The translations under genes and the position numbers were made by a program. This document shows positions 1 through 8,668 of a stretch of DNA of 64,000 bases, piece by piece. The notes under the pieces were generated by a model. It made no database searches. It was not told the DNA's origin and was given only the letters and a program-made list of their open reading frames with translations. The number at the start of each line of letters is the position of its first letter. Positions within the stretch are counted from its first letter, which is position 1. Origin of the DNA: Arthrobacter sp. zg-Y769 (lineage in GTDB: Bacteria; Actinomycetota; Actinomycetes; Actinomycetales; Micrococcaceae); assembly GCF_020907405.1 (NCBI RefSeq), contig NZ_JAJJOE010000007.1:62001-126000 (forward strand), read 5' to 3'.

Positions 1-283
1 CCTGCACCTGGGCACGGCCCAGCACCAGGACCTTGACGAGTTCGTCGTCGAGGTCGAAGTTCTCGGTGAGGGCGGCTTCGATCCGGCTGCCGATCGAGGC
101 GGCGTCGTCGTTCGAGGCCAGGAAAACATTGCCGCTCGCGATGTAGGTCGAGACCTGCTGGTACCCGAGGTCCTCCAGATGCCCCCGCAGGGCCTGCATG
201 GGGACCTTGTTCCGCCCGCCGACATTGATGCCGCGTAGGAGGGCGAGGTAGGAGGGCGTGCTCCCACCCGGGGCGTCCGTCAC
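1..283 (-). CDS. DUF1697 family protein (3' part missing)
   Basis: The first 94 residues are visible; the rest lies beyond the left edge. The N-terminus has the DUF1697 signature: YLALLRGINVGGRNKVPM, then GYQQVSTYIASGNV. The family's function is unknown. The GTG start overlaps the stop of the upstream hydrolase in a GTGA junction (280-283), so the two are probably translationally coupled. An ATG at internal residue 29 is too deep in the domain to be the start. Confidence 0.85.
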   Translation of the reverse strand, partial: MTDAPGGSTPSYLALLRGINVGGRNKVPMQALRGHLEDLGYQQVSTYIASGNVFLASNDDAASIGSRIEAALTENFDLDDELVKVLVLGRAQVQ

Positions 284-1062
284 TGCACCGGTATGCGGCG
301 GCGGATTTCGCGGACGGTGCCCGACGGATCGGGGGAATGGTCGTGGGATTCCGGCACTGTCACCAGGACCGCGTGGGGCATGCGCTTGGCCAGCTTCTCG
401 GTGGCGTCCATGATCACCGGGTACGTGGTGGTGCCCCGCAGAATCGTGACGGGCACCGAGACCTCCGCCATCGCCGTCGTCGGGGTCGAGACGGATTGTG
501 AAAGGCGCGCGTCGTAGACCGCGGACTGGGCCAGCCGAAGAAGTGCCGGGAAAAACGGGCTGGTCCGGATTTCTTCGATCAGCGGTTCGGGCAGGCCGAT
601 GCCTTCACGCTGGAAGGTGGTGACCGCCTCGGCCGGATTGTCGGCGTCGACGAGGGACTGGAGCCGGTCCGGAAGATCCTCAGACGGCTCCCCTTCACCG
701 AACAGGAAGGGCGGCTCGGAAAGGAACAGATGACTGATCGGTGCTCCTTCGGCCGCGGCCAGCAGCGCCAGCATCGCGCCCGAAGAATGCCCGAGGACAA
801 CCGATTCACCGCCGACGGCGTTCAGGACCGCCGTGAGGTCCTCCACCTCCCGCTGCGGTGAGTAGGGGGAGGTGTCGCTGCTTTCCCCGCGGGCACGGCG
901 GTCCACGGTCACGGCCTGGAAGCCGGCGGCCTTCAGCGCGTCGGCGAGCGGGGCGCCGGCGTCCGCGGTTGAAAAGGCACCGCCGACAATGACTACCGGG
1001 GTGCCGTGGCCCACCTGGTCGAAGGCGATGCGGGTGCCGTCTGCTGAGGTTGCGTACAACAT
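280..1062 (-). CDS. alpha/beta hydrolase
   Basis: A 260-residue single-domain hydrolase. The nucleophile elbow GHSSG puts the catalytic Ser at about residue 93, and a late ESHDHSPDP segment supplies the likely catalytic His. DRRARGES after the second strand is typical of the fold. No signal peptide is seen, so it should be cytoplasmic. The substrate cannot be read from sequence. I chose the ATG at 1062, where homology begins (MLYATSADGTRI), over an upstream in-frame start at 1098 that adds an unconvincing PGRRWCDRIWG leader. It is followed by the DUF1697 gene with a 4-nt overlap. Confidence 0.85.
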   Translation of the reverse strand: MLYATSADGTRIAFDQVGHGTPVVIVGGAFSTADAGAPLADALKAAGFQAVTVDRRARGESSDTSPYSPQREVEDLTAVLNAVGGESVVLGHSSGAMLALLAAAEGAPISHLFLSEPPFLFGEGEPSEDLPDRLQSLVDADNPAEAVTTFQREGIGLPEPLIEEIRTSPFFPALLRLAQSAVYDARLSQSVSTPTTAMAEVSVPVTILRGTTTYPVIMDATEKLAKRMPHAVLVTVPESHDHSPDPSGTVREIRRRIPVQ

Positions 1063-1142
1063 GCCCCAGATTCGATCACACCACCGGCGCCCCGGCAATC
1101 AGTGAATCCGCATCCGTTCCTGAAGGTGCGGAACTTTCCTGC

Positions 1143-1976
1143 CTAGCCGGCGACCTGGCTGCGCTGGCCGGTATCGACGGCGGCCACCGCACCGCCGTCA
1201 ATTAGGAGGTCCGCGCCGGTCATGAAGCTGGCCTCCTGGCTGAGCAGGAAGGCCGTGGCGTTGGCGATGTCGAAGGCGGTGCCGAGGCGCTTGGTGCCGG
1301 ACGCCTCGATCATGGCGCGCATCTGCGAGCCGGATTCGCCGGAGAGTTCCTGCTGGCCCATCGGGGTGGAAATGACGCCGGGGCTGATGCTGTTCACGCG
1401 TGCCCCGCGGGCACCCCAGCGCAGGCTGGCGGTCTGGACGCGGACCTGGTTGGCGCGCTTGGCCACGCTGTAGGCGTGTCCGGGGTGGTCGATGCCGGCG
1501 ACAAAGGGAATCAGCAGCAGATCGTCCGCGGGGACGGTCGCCAGACTCGCCAGCACATCGGCGGGCATCTGGCCGCCGGCCATGTAGGCGGACATGCTGG
1601 AGATAACGACGCCGGCACCGCCCGGGGCGATGACCTTCTCGAACTCCTCCAGCACCACGGCCACACCGAAGAGGTCGACCTTCCAGATGGCCTCCACCGG
1701 CGCCTGGACGGGGGAGAGTCCGGCGGTGTGCACTACACCGGTTACGGCGCCCAGTTCGCGGGCGGTTGCGGCCAGCGCGGCCACCGACTGCCGCGAGGAG
1801 ACATCCACCTGCTGGGAGACGACGTCGTAGCCTTCGCCCAGTGCGGCGGCGTGCACGCTCTCGAGCAGGTCCTCATTGAAGTCGGCCAGCAGGATCTTGC
1901 GTCCTGCGCCGGACCGGCGCATAACCGCCTGCCCCATGCCGCCCATGCCGATGACTACCAGTACGTCCGAGGCCAT
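1143..1976 (-). CDS. SDR family oxidoreductase
   Basis: A 277-residue short-chain dehydrogenase/reductase. The catalytic YSVAK places Tyr169 and Lys173, HTAGLSP resembles the NNAG motif, and the C-terminal FMTGADLLIDGG is the classic SDR ending. The nucleotide-binding loop is GMGGMGQ rather than TGxxxGIG, an atypical variant. ISPGVISTPM follows the active site. The protein should be a cytosolic NAD(P)H-dependent oxidoreductase of unknown substrate. It ends 80 bp upstream of the hydrolase start on the same strand, so co-transcription is possible. Confidence 0.85.
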   Translation of the reverse strand: MASDVLVVIGMGGMGQAVMRRSGAGRKILLADFNEDLLESVHAAALGEGYDVVSQQVDVSSRQSVAALAATARELGAVTGVVHTAGLSPVQAPVEAIWKVDLFGVAVVLEEFEKVIAPGGAGVVISSMSAYMAGGQMPADVLASLATVPADDLLLIPFVAGIDHPGHAYSVAKRANQVRVQTASLRWGARGARVNSISPGVISTPMGQQELSGESGSQMRAMIEASGTKRLGTAFDIANATAFLLSQEASFMTGADLLIDGGAVAAVDTGQRSQVAG

Positions 1977-2119
1977 AACGCTCCCATGCTTAGAGTGCCG
2001 GCGGGGAAGCCGCCGGAGGTATGCCTCCGAGACTAGCCGGTCCCCGGCCGTCCCGGCGCGGCGCCGCGGCGGGCACGGCCCGGGATTCGGTCCGTGCCCG
2101 CGGGGTACCGGGCACGGGG

Positions 2120-2548
2120 TTAGCCGGCGGGCTCGTAGGCGACGGCGACGTCAAGCACCCATGTGACGCCGAAGCGGTCCTGCACCATTCCGTAGGCGGG
2201 GGAGAAGGCCGAGGGGGCCAGGTCCTGCAGCACGGTGGAGCCGTCGGCAAGCCGCCCCCAGAGTCCAGTGATCTCCTCCGCCGAGTCGCCGCGGACCGAA
2301 ACGAAGGAGGACTTCTCGCCCTGGTCGTAGGAAACGCTGGAGGGAACGTCGTAGGCCATGACGGAGAACCCGTTCCCGCCGATTACCTGCCCGAACTTGA
2401 CCTGGCCCGCCTCCTCCGGGAGGTCGACGCTGTGGGCGTCTTCGTTGGTGACGACGATAAGCTGCCCGCCGAAGACCGAGTGGTAGAACTCCAGGGCGGC
2501 CCGGGCATTGCCGCGGAAGTTCAGGTGGGGCGTGGTGGTGACTGACAT
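2120..2548 (-). CDS. VOC family protein (PhnB/glyoxalase-like)
   Basis: A 142-residue vicinal oxygen chelate protein of the PhnB-like type. It opens with PHLNFRGNARAALEFYHSVFGG and ends with MVQDRFGVTWVLDV, both family hallmarks. Function within the family is varied, and this one could be an enzyme or a binding protein. The ATG at 2548 is preceded by an AAGGAG ribosome site. It is divergent from the WYL regulator at 2651, which is its most likely controller. Confidence 0.85.
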   Translation of the reverse strand: MSVTTTPHLNFRGNARAALEFYHSVFGGQLIVVTNEDAHSVDLPEEAGQVKFGQVIGGNGFSVMAYDVPSSVSYDQGEKSSFVSVRGDSAEEITGLWGRLADGSTVLQDLAPSAFSPAYGMVQDRFGVTWVLDVAVAYEPAG

Positions 2549-2637
2549 GGAGAGCTCCTTCTGGGAAAGCCCGGGTGGTTTCCCGGTAACTCCCACTCTT
2601 CTCCCAATAGAGGTCAGGTTCTGGCCGCTATTTCGCT

Positions 2638-2643
2638 TATCTT
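2638..2643 (+). promoter_or_regulatory. -10 box of a leaderless promoter for the WYL regulator
   Basis: TATCTT ends 7 nt before the ATG at 2651, so transcription would start at or next to the start codon. No ribosome site precedes that ATG. Inferred from spacing only. Confidence 0.45.
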
Positions 2644-2650
2644 TTGTCTT

Positions 2651-3652
2651 ATGACCACCACGACGTCGCGGCTCCTGCTGCTCCTCTCGCTCCTGCAGAC
2701 TCCGCGGGACTGGCCGGGGCAGGTGCTGGCCGACCGGCTCGAGATCAGCCCCCGGACCGTGCGGCGCGACGTCGACCGGCTGCGGGAGATGGGCTATTCC
2801 ATCTCCGCGCTGAAGGGGCCGGACGGAGGCTACCGCCTGGACGCCGGCGCCGAGCTGCCGCCGCTGCTTTTCGACGATGACCAGGTGCTGGCGCTCGCCG
2901 TCGCGCTGCAGTCCGCACCCCTCACCGGTGCGGGGATCGAGGAGGCCGCGGCACGGGCGCTGGCCACGGTCCGGCAGGTGATGCCCTCGCGGCTGCGCCA
3001 CCGTCTTGACGCGCTGCAGTTCACTACACTGCCGGGACTCCCTGGCACGGGCGGATCGGTTTCGCCGGAACTGCTGCTGACCCTCGCCACTGCCGTCCGA
3101 TCACGTCAGGTGCTGCGCTTTGACTATGCGGGTGCCCAGGCGAATGACGGCGACGTCGGCTTCTCACCGCCGCGCCGGGCGGAGCCGCATCATCTGGTGG
3201 CCTCCCGCGGACGCTGGTACCTGGTGGCCTGGGATCTGGACCGGAACGACTGGCGGATCTTCCGTGCCGACCGGATCACGCCGCGGATGCCGGCGGGTGC
3301 CCGGTTCCGGCAGCGGGAACTGCCCGGCGGCAGCGTGCACGCCTTCGTCTCCGCCCGGTTCCGGGGAGCGGAGCCGGGAAAGCATCCCGGTAAGGGGTCC
3401 GACTGGCCCTGCCGGGGTGCCGTGATCCTGCACCTGCCGGCGGCCGCCGTCGTACCGTTCGCCGCGGACGGCACGGTCGAAGCGCTGGGATCCGACCGGT
3501 GCCGCCTGGAGGCGGGCTCCTGGTCCTGGGCGGCACTGGCAGCCTCCTTTGGCCGGTTCGACGCCGAACTCGAGGTGGCGGGCCCGCCGGAGCTGGCGGC
3601 CGCCTTCGGTCAACTCGCCGCGCGATTCGCCGCTGCGGCTGCAGCACGGTAG
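2651..3652 (+). CDS. HTH/WYL-domain transcriptional regulator (YafY type)
   Basis: A 333-residue regulator. Residues 1-60 form a DeoR-like winged helix (LEISPRTVRRDVDRLREMGY). The middle holds a WYL domain with RGRWYLVAWDLDRNDWRIFRADRI. A WCX-like C-terminal segment rich in Ala and Leu follows. Such proteins bind DNA and sense small ligands or nucleic acid through the WYL domain. The gene is divergent from the VOC gene with about 100 bp between starts, the usual layout for a regulator next to its target. Confidence 0.9.
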   Translation: MTTTTSRLLLLLSLLQTPRDWPGQVLADRLEISPRTVRRDVDRLREMGYSISALKGPDGGYRLDAGAELPPLLFDDDQVLALAVALQSAPLTGAGIEEAAARALATVRQVMPSRLRHRLDALQFTTLPGLPGTGGSVSPELLLTLATAVRSRQVLRFDYAGAQANDGDVGFSPPRRAEPHHLVASRGRWYLVAWDLDRNDWRIFRADRITPRMPAGARFRQRELPGGSVHAFVSARFRGAEPGKHPGKGSDWPCRGAVILHLPAAAVVPFAADGTVEALGSDRCRLEAGSWSWAALAASFGRFDAELEVAGPPELAAAFGQLAARFAAAAAAR

Positions 3653-3721
3653 GCACGTGACATCTCCGATTCACCGTGGAGCAGGCCAGCCGGAACCGGG
3701 ATCGGGCTGCATAATGCCGTT

Positions 3722-3961
3722 ATGGCTTCCGACCACCGGAACATGAATCCGCTTCCCGCACTCTGGCGGGACCTTGCCCCGCTGCTGCCGAGTCCGCCTT
3801 CGGATACCGAGCGGATCGAACTGGAACCGGAGCTACGGACCTGGCCGAGTGCCTACGGCGAACTGGTCTTTGTGCCGCCTCCGCTGCTTGTCGACGGTAA
3901 CCAGCTTGAATACGGTTGGGCCCCTCCGCGTTACGGCAGCGCCACCCTGGGCTGGGAATGA
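3722..3961 (+). CDS. hypothetical protein, 79 aa
   Basis: No recognised family. The protein is acidic and proline-rich (LLPSPPSDTERIELEPELRTWPSAYGELV) and ends YGSATLGWE, with no membrane segment or signal peptide. It is probably real because a good -10 box, CATAAT at 3710-3715, ends 6 nt before the ATG, the leaderless pattern used elsewhere in this window. It stands alone between the WYL gene and the convergent lipoprotein gene. Confidence 0.55.
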   Translation: MASDHRNMNPLPALWRDLAPLLPSPPSDTERIELEPELRTWPSAYGELVFVPPPLLVDGNQLEYGWAPPRYGSATLGWE

Positions 3962-4061
3962 TGCGCACGCATACCGTGCTGAAACCGAAACCAACCAGCG
4001 CCAGCACCCATGGCGGAGCGTTAAATCGGGCAATTACCCGATTCTTTGCTTGGAATCTGTC

Positions 4062-4703
4062 CTACTCGGTCTGGGCGCTGACCTCGTCCTGGAGTGTTGG
4101 GTGGGCCGAGCACTGGCTCCTGAGGGTCAGGAGCTGTTCTGCGTCGTTCGCCCCGTAGTCGATAAAGGCGCCGTCGGCCCGTTTCCCGGTGACAATATAG
4201 GTGTTCTTGGGTTCGTTTCCGGCCGGGGGGTCCATGGACCGGGTCAACTCGTATCCATGATCCTGCAGGTAGGCCCGCATTTGATCCCGCGCTTCACCGG
4301 GCCCGACGGGTGCCGGAGGTCCGATCAGCCCAAACTCCATAAAGCGCTGCTCCATGCCGTCAGCGGTCCTTCCGCAGGGCTCCGGAGAAAAAGCGATGAC
4401 GGGCTCTTCAGGAGCCCAGATTGTTCCGTTCTCATAGGTCCACCCTGATGTGCCGGTAGCGCTGACCGCATCAGCAGCCATACCTATGAGATCGTCAAAG
4501 ACCACCGCTGCGGGCTGTCCGTGGCTGTCGCCCCCTGAGGCCTGCTCGGCAGCGGAGGGTGTGTTGTTCGGCATAGCGGGGGCTCCTTGGGCACATGAAC
4601 TCAGGGTGAGCAGGGCAATCATTCCGGCGCTAGTCACGGAAATTACTAACGAGCTTCTCCGCGTGGAATTCCAGAACGCGTAACCGCCTCTTGAAGTACT
4701 CAT
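4062..4703 (-). CDS. predicted lipoprotein of the 4.1-7.2 kb cassette
   Basis: About 213 residues. The N-terminal signal has arginines (NSTRRSS), a hydrophobic stretch (VISVTSAGMIALLTL) and a lipobox LSSC, so it should be anchored outside the membrane. The mature part is soluble, acidic and of no known family; it has Cys residues near CGRTADG and SQCSAH. The proposed ATG at 4703 lies inside the preceding hydrolase gene, giving a 74-bp overlap; a later GTG or ATG start is possible but would leave a very short signal. Tight coupling to the hydrolase suggests a shared job, possibly as a surface partner or immunity protein (inference). Confidence 0.7.
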   Translation of the reverse strand: MSTSRGGYAFWNSTRRSSLVISVTSAGMIALLTLSSCAQGAPAMPNNTPSAAEQASGGDSHGQPAAVVFDDLIGMAADAVSATGTSGWTYENGTIWAPEEPVIAFSPEPCGRTADGMEQRFMEFGLIGPPAPVGPGEARDQMRAYLQDHGYELTRSMDPPAGNEPKNTYIVTGKRADGAFIDYGANDAEQLLTLRSQCSAHPTLQDEVSAQTE

Positions 4704-6798
4704 CCGCCTCTTTCTGCTGGGTGTCCACAATGTCCTCAACCCTATGCTGGCCGTGGTCCACGATTTCGTTATGTTGCCGCCGGGCAGCTTCCGCGTTTTC
4801 CACGGCTTCACGTTGCTTCTCATCGACAAAGGGATCCAGTGGATTCTCGAAAGGCCCGAAGTCCGGCAGATAGTGGTCCTGCAGAACGTCTGACACTTGA
4901 ACCAGCCCGTCCTGCAAAGCATCCGCCGCTCGATTATGCCCTTCCTGAAGCGTGTCGACGGTGTGTTCTCCGAACGTCTGCATATTGTCGACAACCCTTC
5001 CCGGACCGTAGTAAACATCCTCGGTCGTTTCCTTCAGGTGTTCCACCCTGTCATCCATCGCGGACTGGGGGATCAGATCGAGGGAGGAGCCGTTGCCTGT
5101 GCTCGCCTCGGCGATCTGCGCCAGGCTCGATGTGCCGAAGTCCAGATACCCGCCGCCGGCTTCCGTCTGGTGAGGGAGGGCATGAGTTTCCTTTCCCTCC
5201 ACACTGTGGCCGCCGTTGGCACGACCGTATTCATCCACCTCGGAACTGAAAACCTTCGCACCAAAGGCTTCGGCGGTGGGACTCAGCCGCGGATTGCCCA
5301 GTTCGGACCCGGCAATACCACCCGGGGCGACGATGTCCCGGCTACCCTGGGTGGCATAGACCTCCCGGGCATTCAGGTCCGCAGCGGTTCGGGCTGCTTC
5401 AGGGTCTATGCCGGCAGATCCGTAGAACACGACCGTGTCCACAGTATGGGTGGTCTGGCTTAGCGCGTACGCCGCCGTGGTGGTGCCGTAGGAGTGAGCG
5501 GTTACGCTTACTTCCGGGATATCGGAACTCCGGGTGTAGTACAGCCCGTCGATCACGGTCGCGAGCTTTGCCCCGCCGGTGCGGGCTTTGTCGGAGTACA
5601 GGACTTCGGCGGAGAGTTCCGGTGAATCGTATCCAATCCACGCGACGACAGCGTGGCCTGATGTCAGGCGCTCCTGTTGCGTGTAGATGTTGTTGGCCGC
5701 CGTTACTGCGCCTTCCATGTCCTGCGAGGAGCTGTCCATCCCCGACACGTTCATGGTTACATTGGTTGCCGTATCCATGTTGCCGATGGCGACGGCGGCG
5801 AGGGGCGGATCGGCAGGATCAAAGGCGATGAGGCTGCGTCCGGAAGGATCCATCGTATTTCGATCCCCCAACGACGCGTTGATGCTCTTGTACGCTGCGC
5901 GCTGTTCATCGGTTGCCCGCCAGGAGGGTTTCATGACCAAGGCCAGGACGGCAGCATTCGCTGCCGCGCGGAGGCCATAGGGAACCCCCTCCGTATTGCC
6001 GACGACGGCGGGCAGGGCCTGGGCGAGCGCCTCCTGCTGCTCTGGCGTCAGGGATTGCCAGAACGCAGCCTGCTGGTCCGCCGCCAGACCGATCCGGGGC
6101 GGATAAACGGCTGCTTCCGGATAATCCTGTGCATAGTCCTTATAGTCGGCGGGATCCATGGCAGCGAGCGCGTCGTAGTAGCACTGGACATCCTCGGGCG
6201 TGGCTCCGGACGAGACCGCACGCCGGTGCAGGCGTTCCACATCGTGGCTGACCAGATCAAGGGCGTCCGAGGCGTAGTACGAGGACGCGTCGGAGGAGGC
6301 GCGGCGAATCCCTGACAGCGCCGCCAGACAGGCGGCCCGGGCCTGTTCGTAGGCATCCGCCAGGGCGTCGGCCCGTTTGGTGAAGTCTGTTTGGTAGTTG
6401 AACAGGGCGTTGTCGAAGCTGTCGCCGACAGGTTCTTCCTCGCTGCCGAGCAGGGAGGCCAGATCATTCTCCGCAGCGTTGATTTCGATCTGCAGGTCGG
6501 TTCTGGTGGTCCGTATGGTCCTGACGGACTCCGCAAAGTCGCTGATGGCCCGGGCCGCGGCAGCTGTGCTGGCAGTCAATGCCTGGGCCTGCCACGCCGG
6601 TGCTGCCATGGCGTTGAGGACCAGGGAACTCTGCGGCGTTTCATAGAGGACGCCCAGCACCCGCCACTTATCTGCCGTATCCGAAACCTGTGCCTGGAAT
6701 GCCTCGCCGGCAGCGGACAGCAGCGGGGCCTGTTCCTGGAGCACCACGGGATCAGGAAGGGTTTGGGTGGCTGAGAGGTCAACGTAAAGGTAGCCCAT
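4630..6798 (-). CDS. large DUF1023-type alpha/beta hydrolase, candidate type VII cargo
   Basis: A 722-residue protein in three parts. Residues 1-310 are helical and Ala/Glu/Asp-rich, like WXG/LXG N-termini. Residues 315-560 form an alpha/beta hydrolase of the DUF1023 (Abhydrolase_8) type, with WIGYDSP near 387 and the nucleophile elbow AHSYG (Ser436); a later GGHSVEG supplies a possible His. Residues 600-722 form a charged helical tail. It starts 2 nt after the stop of the YxxxD protein and overlaps the lipoprotein gene, so the three form an operon. No classical signal peptide is present. The substrate is unknown. Confidence 0.8.
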   Translation of the reverse strand: MGYLYVDLSATQTLPDPVVLQEQAPLLSAAGEAFQAQVSDTADKWRVLGVLYETPQSSLVLNAMAAPAWQAQALTASTAAAARAISDFAESVRTIRTTRTDLQIEINAAENDLASLLGSEEEPVGDSFDNALFNYQTDFTKRADALADAYEQARAACLAALSGIRRASSDASSYYASDALDLVSHDVERLHRRAVSSGATPEDVQCYYDALAAMDPADYKDYAQDYPEAAVYPPRIGLAADQQAAFWQSLTPEQQEALAQALPAVVGNTEGVPYGLRAAANAAVLALVMKPSWRATDEQRAAYKSINASLGDRNTMDPSGRSLIAFDPADPPLAAVAIGNMDTATNVTMNVSGMDSSSQDMEGAVTAANNIYTQQERLTSGHAVVAWIGYDSPELSAEVLYSDKARTGGAKLATVIDGLYYTRSSDIPEVSVTAHSYGTTTAAYALSQTTHTVDTVVFYGSAGIDPEAARTAADLNAREVYATQGSRDIVAPGGIAGSELGNPRLSPTAEAFGAKVFSSEVDEYGRANGGHSVEGKETHALPHQTEAGGGYLDFGTSSLAQIAEASTGNGSSLDLIPQSAMDDRVEHLKETTEDVYYGPGRVVDNMQTFGEHTVDTLQEGHNRAADALQDGLVQVSDVLQDHYLPDFGPFENPLDPFVDEKQREAVENAEAARRQHNEIVDHGQHRVEDIVDTQQKEADEYFKRRLRVLEFHAEKLVSNFRD

Positions 6799-6800
6799 CC

Positions 6801-7172
6801 CTACTTCACCATCCGATGTCCGCCGCCGGACATTCCCGGGGCCTCCGGAACGGACGCCGTCAGCGAAGCCGCCTTGTGGGCCAGATCCGCCATATCCCGG
6901 TCGCCCTCAACATACGCGTTGACGCTCTCGCGGGTCGCATGAACGGCGTTGTTGCACCGGACAAGAATGTCAGTCATATCATTGGCGATGACCTCGAAGC
7001 GCAGGTGGTCAACGGCGTCCGCGAGTTCCGGACAATGCGCCAGCGCAGTTTCCATTGCATTCAGTGCCTGCTGGGCATTGTCTTTGGCCGATTCGCATTC
7101 GGCGAGCAGGTTTTCGCTGTCCTGGAGCAATGACAACGCTCCCGGGACCTGTATGTTCCAATTTTCCCCCAT
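6801..7172 (-). CDS. WXG100/ESX-like small helical protein with YxxxD signal
   Basis: A 123-residue, almost wholly helical protein. After helix breaks it carries YVEGD (residues 87-91) followed by RDMADLA. This matches the YxxxD/E export signal of type VII (ESX) substrates at the end of a helix. It begins GENWNIQVPG, as many ESX-like chaperone/partner proteins do. The ATG at 7172 is preceded by TAGGTT (minus strand, 7185-7180) at leaderless spacing; a TTG at 7181 is the alternative start. It is the first gene of the cassette and probably pairs with the hydrolase encoded next. Confidence 0.75.
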   Translation of the reverse strand: MGENWNIQVPGALSLLQDSENLLAECESAKDNAQQALNAMETALAHCPELADAVDHLRFEVIANDMTDILVRCNNAVHATRESVNAYVEGDRDMADLAHKAASLTASVPEAPGMSGGGHRMVK

Positions 7173-7238
7173 ATCCCACAACCTAAGCGAGGAAAGCGGA
7201 AGAGTCCATGGGGAGAACTACCCATGCACCGCTGCGGG

Positions 7239-7805
7239 TCACGGAAGCCTGCCGGGCCTCAGTAGCGACGGGACGGCGGCCCTGGCCGGATCCAACGGAA
7301 CGGGGCTGAGGAGCAGGGCCGGCCCGCGGTGAAGCGTCCCGCTGCTTAGCGGCCGGCAGCGCAGCCCGCCCCTGCCGCGCATCGCCTTGTGTGCACCGGG
7401 CGCCAGGACCTGATCCATCCAGGCGCAGGGGTGGGCCTGCCTGCCGCCATGGAATTGAACCCGGCCGCCTGCCGACTCCAGAACAAAGTCCTGTCCCAGC
7501 AGCGGGGACAGTTCGGCGCCGCGGAGCACCACGTTCCGGCGGGCCAGCAGCGGATCGAAAGGGTCGGCGCCGAGCTCGGAGGCGATGGCGTCCAGCGCCT
7601 CGATGGCGAACAAAGTGACGGCGGCATCCATGTGGGCTGCCTTGCCGAAGAACCGGTCACCGACAATTCCCTTACCGGCAACGACCTCGGCTTCGTCCGC
7701 ATCGGTGGTGACGACGTCGGCCGGGCCGTCCTTAGCGCGCCCGAAGTAGGCGTGCGCCGGCGAGACCAGCAGGTGCAGGATCTCGACGTCGTACGCATAA
7801 CTCAT
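7239..7805 (-). CDS. MOSC-domain protein
   Basis: A 188-residue protein resembling the C-terminal domain of molybdenum cofactor sulfurases. The strand-rich body includes GIVGDRFFGK, RRNVVLRGAEL and a late HPCAWMDQ with the conserved Cys that in MOSC proteins handles sulfur or the cofactor. The last 40 residues (GTLHRGPALLLSPVPLDP onward) are low-complexity and may be a run-on past the normal domain end. Its role is probably in metal-sulfur or Moco chemistry; the substrate is unknown. Confidence 0.75.
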   Translation of the reverse strand: MSYAYDVEILHLLVSPAHAYFGRAKDGPADVVTTDADEAEVVAGKGIVGDRFFGKAAHMDAAVTLFAIEALDAIASELGADPFDPLLARRNVVLRGAELSPLLGQDFVLESAGGRVQFHGGRQAHPCAWMDQVLAPGAHKAMRGRGGLRCRPLSSGTLHRGPALLLSPVPLDPARAAVPSLLRPGRLP

Positions 7806-7945
7806 GCCTCCACGCTAGCCGCTCCTCCAAGGACGGCCGTAACCGCAGCCTAAGGCCGCGCCGGTCCCGGCCGCCGTGTACCGCCCGTGCGAGGATAGCG
7901 CGCAAACCCAACGAGGGGGAACTGCCGTTTGAAGGGCGGGGTCTA

Positions 7946-8641
7946 GTGGGAACAACGCGGTATCTGTACCTCAGGACGTTTGCAAACATGGCCGCCCTGC
8001 TGTGCGTCTGCCTGGCCGTGTCACTTGCCGTGTTCCTGAACCTTTCCAATGAGCCGGCCGACGCGGCAGCCGCCTCCGATGTCGACTCGCCGGACAGTTC
8101 CATCATCGTGGTCAATAAGGACCGTCCCCTCGCGGCGGAGTATGTGCCGCAGGACCTGGTTGATGCGGGCGGGATGCTGCTGCGGGCCGAAGCGGCAGGC
8201 GCCTATACCCGAATGGTGGCCGACGCAGCGGCTGACGGTGTCGCCGTTTCCGCCGTCAGCGGCTACCGGTCCCGCGAAGAACAGTCCCGGCTGCACACCT
8301 CCTACATCGCGGACTACGGGCAGGAGGGAGCCGATTCGCTTTCCGCCCGGCCCGGCTACAGCGAGCATGAGACCGGGCTGGCCGTGGACATCGGCAACCC
8401 GGATGGCCTGTGTGCGCTGGAAACCTGTTTCGAGGGAACGGCGGCCGGTTCCTGGGCCGCGGCTAACGCCCACCGCTACGGCTTCCTTATCCGTTATCCG
8501 GCGGGGGCGGAACACATCACGGGGTATGCCTACGAACCCTGGCACCTGCGCTACGTGGGGCCGGAGACCGCCCGCGGAGTCCGCGACGCCGGCGTGACGC
8601 TGGAGGAGTTTCTCGGCCTTCCGGCCGCGCCGGGCTACTGA
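7946..8641 (+). CDS. D-alanyl-D-alanine carboxypeptidase, M15/VanY family
   Basis: A 231-residue exported peptidase. Residues 12-31 form an N-terminal membrane segment or signal. The zinc site is complete: SEHETGLAVD (His141, Asp148) and EPWHLRYVG (His200), with SGYRSREEQ as the substrate loop. It should trim the terminal D-Ala from peptidoglycan stem peptides outside the cell. The start is the GTG at 7946. It stands alone on the plus strand, convergent with umuC. Confidence 0.9.
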   Translation: MGTTRYLYLRTFANMAALLCVCLAVSLAVFLNLSNEPADAAAASDVDSPDSSIIVVNKDRPLAAEYVPQDLVDAGGMLLRAEAAGAYTRMVADAAADGVAVSAVSGYRSREEQSRLHTSYIADYGQEGADSLSARPGYSEHETGLAVDIGNPDGLCALETCFEGTAAGSWAAANAHRYGFLIRYPAGAEHITGYAYEPWHLRYVGPETARGVRDAGVTLEEFLGLPAAPGY

Positions 8642-8668
8642 GCCGCGGCGTCCAAGGGGGCACGCATG

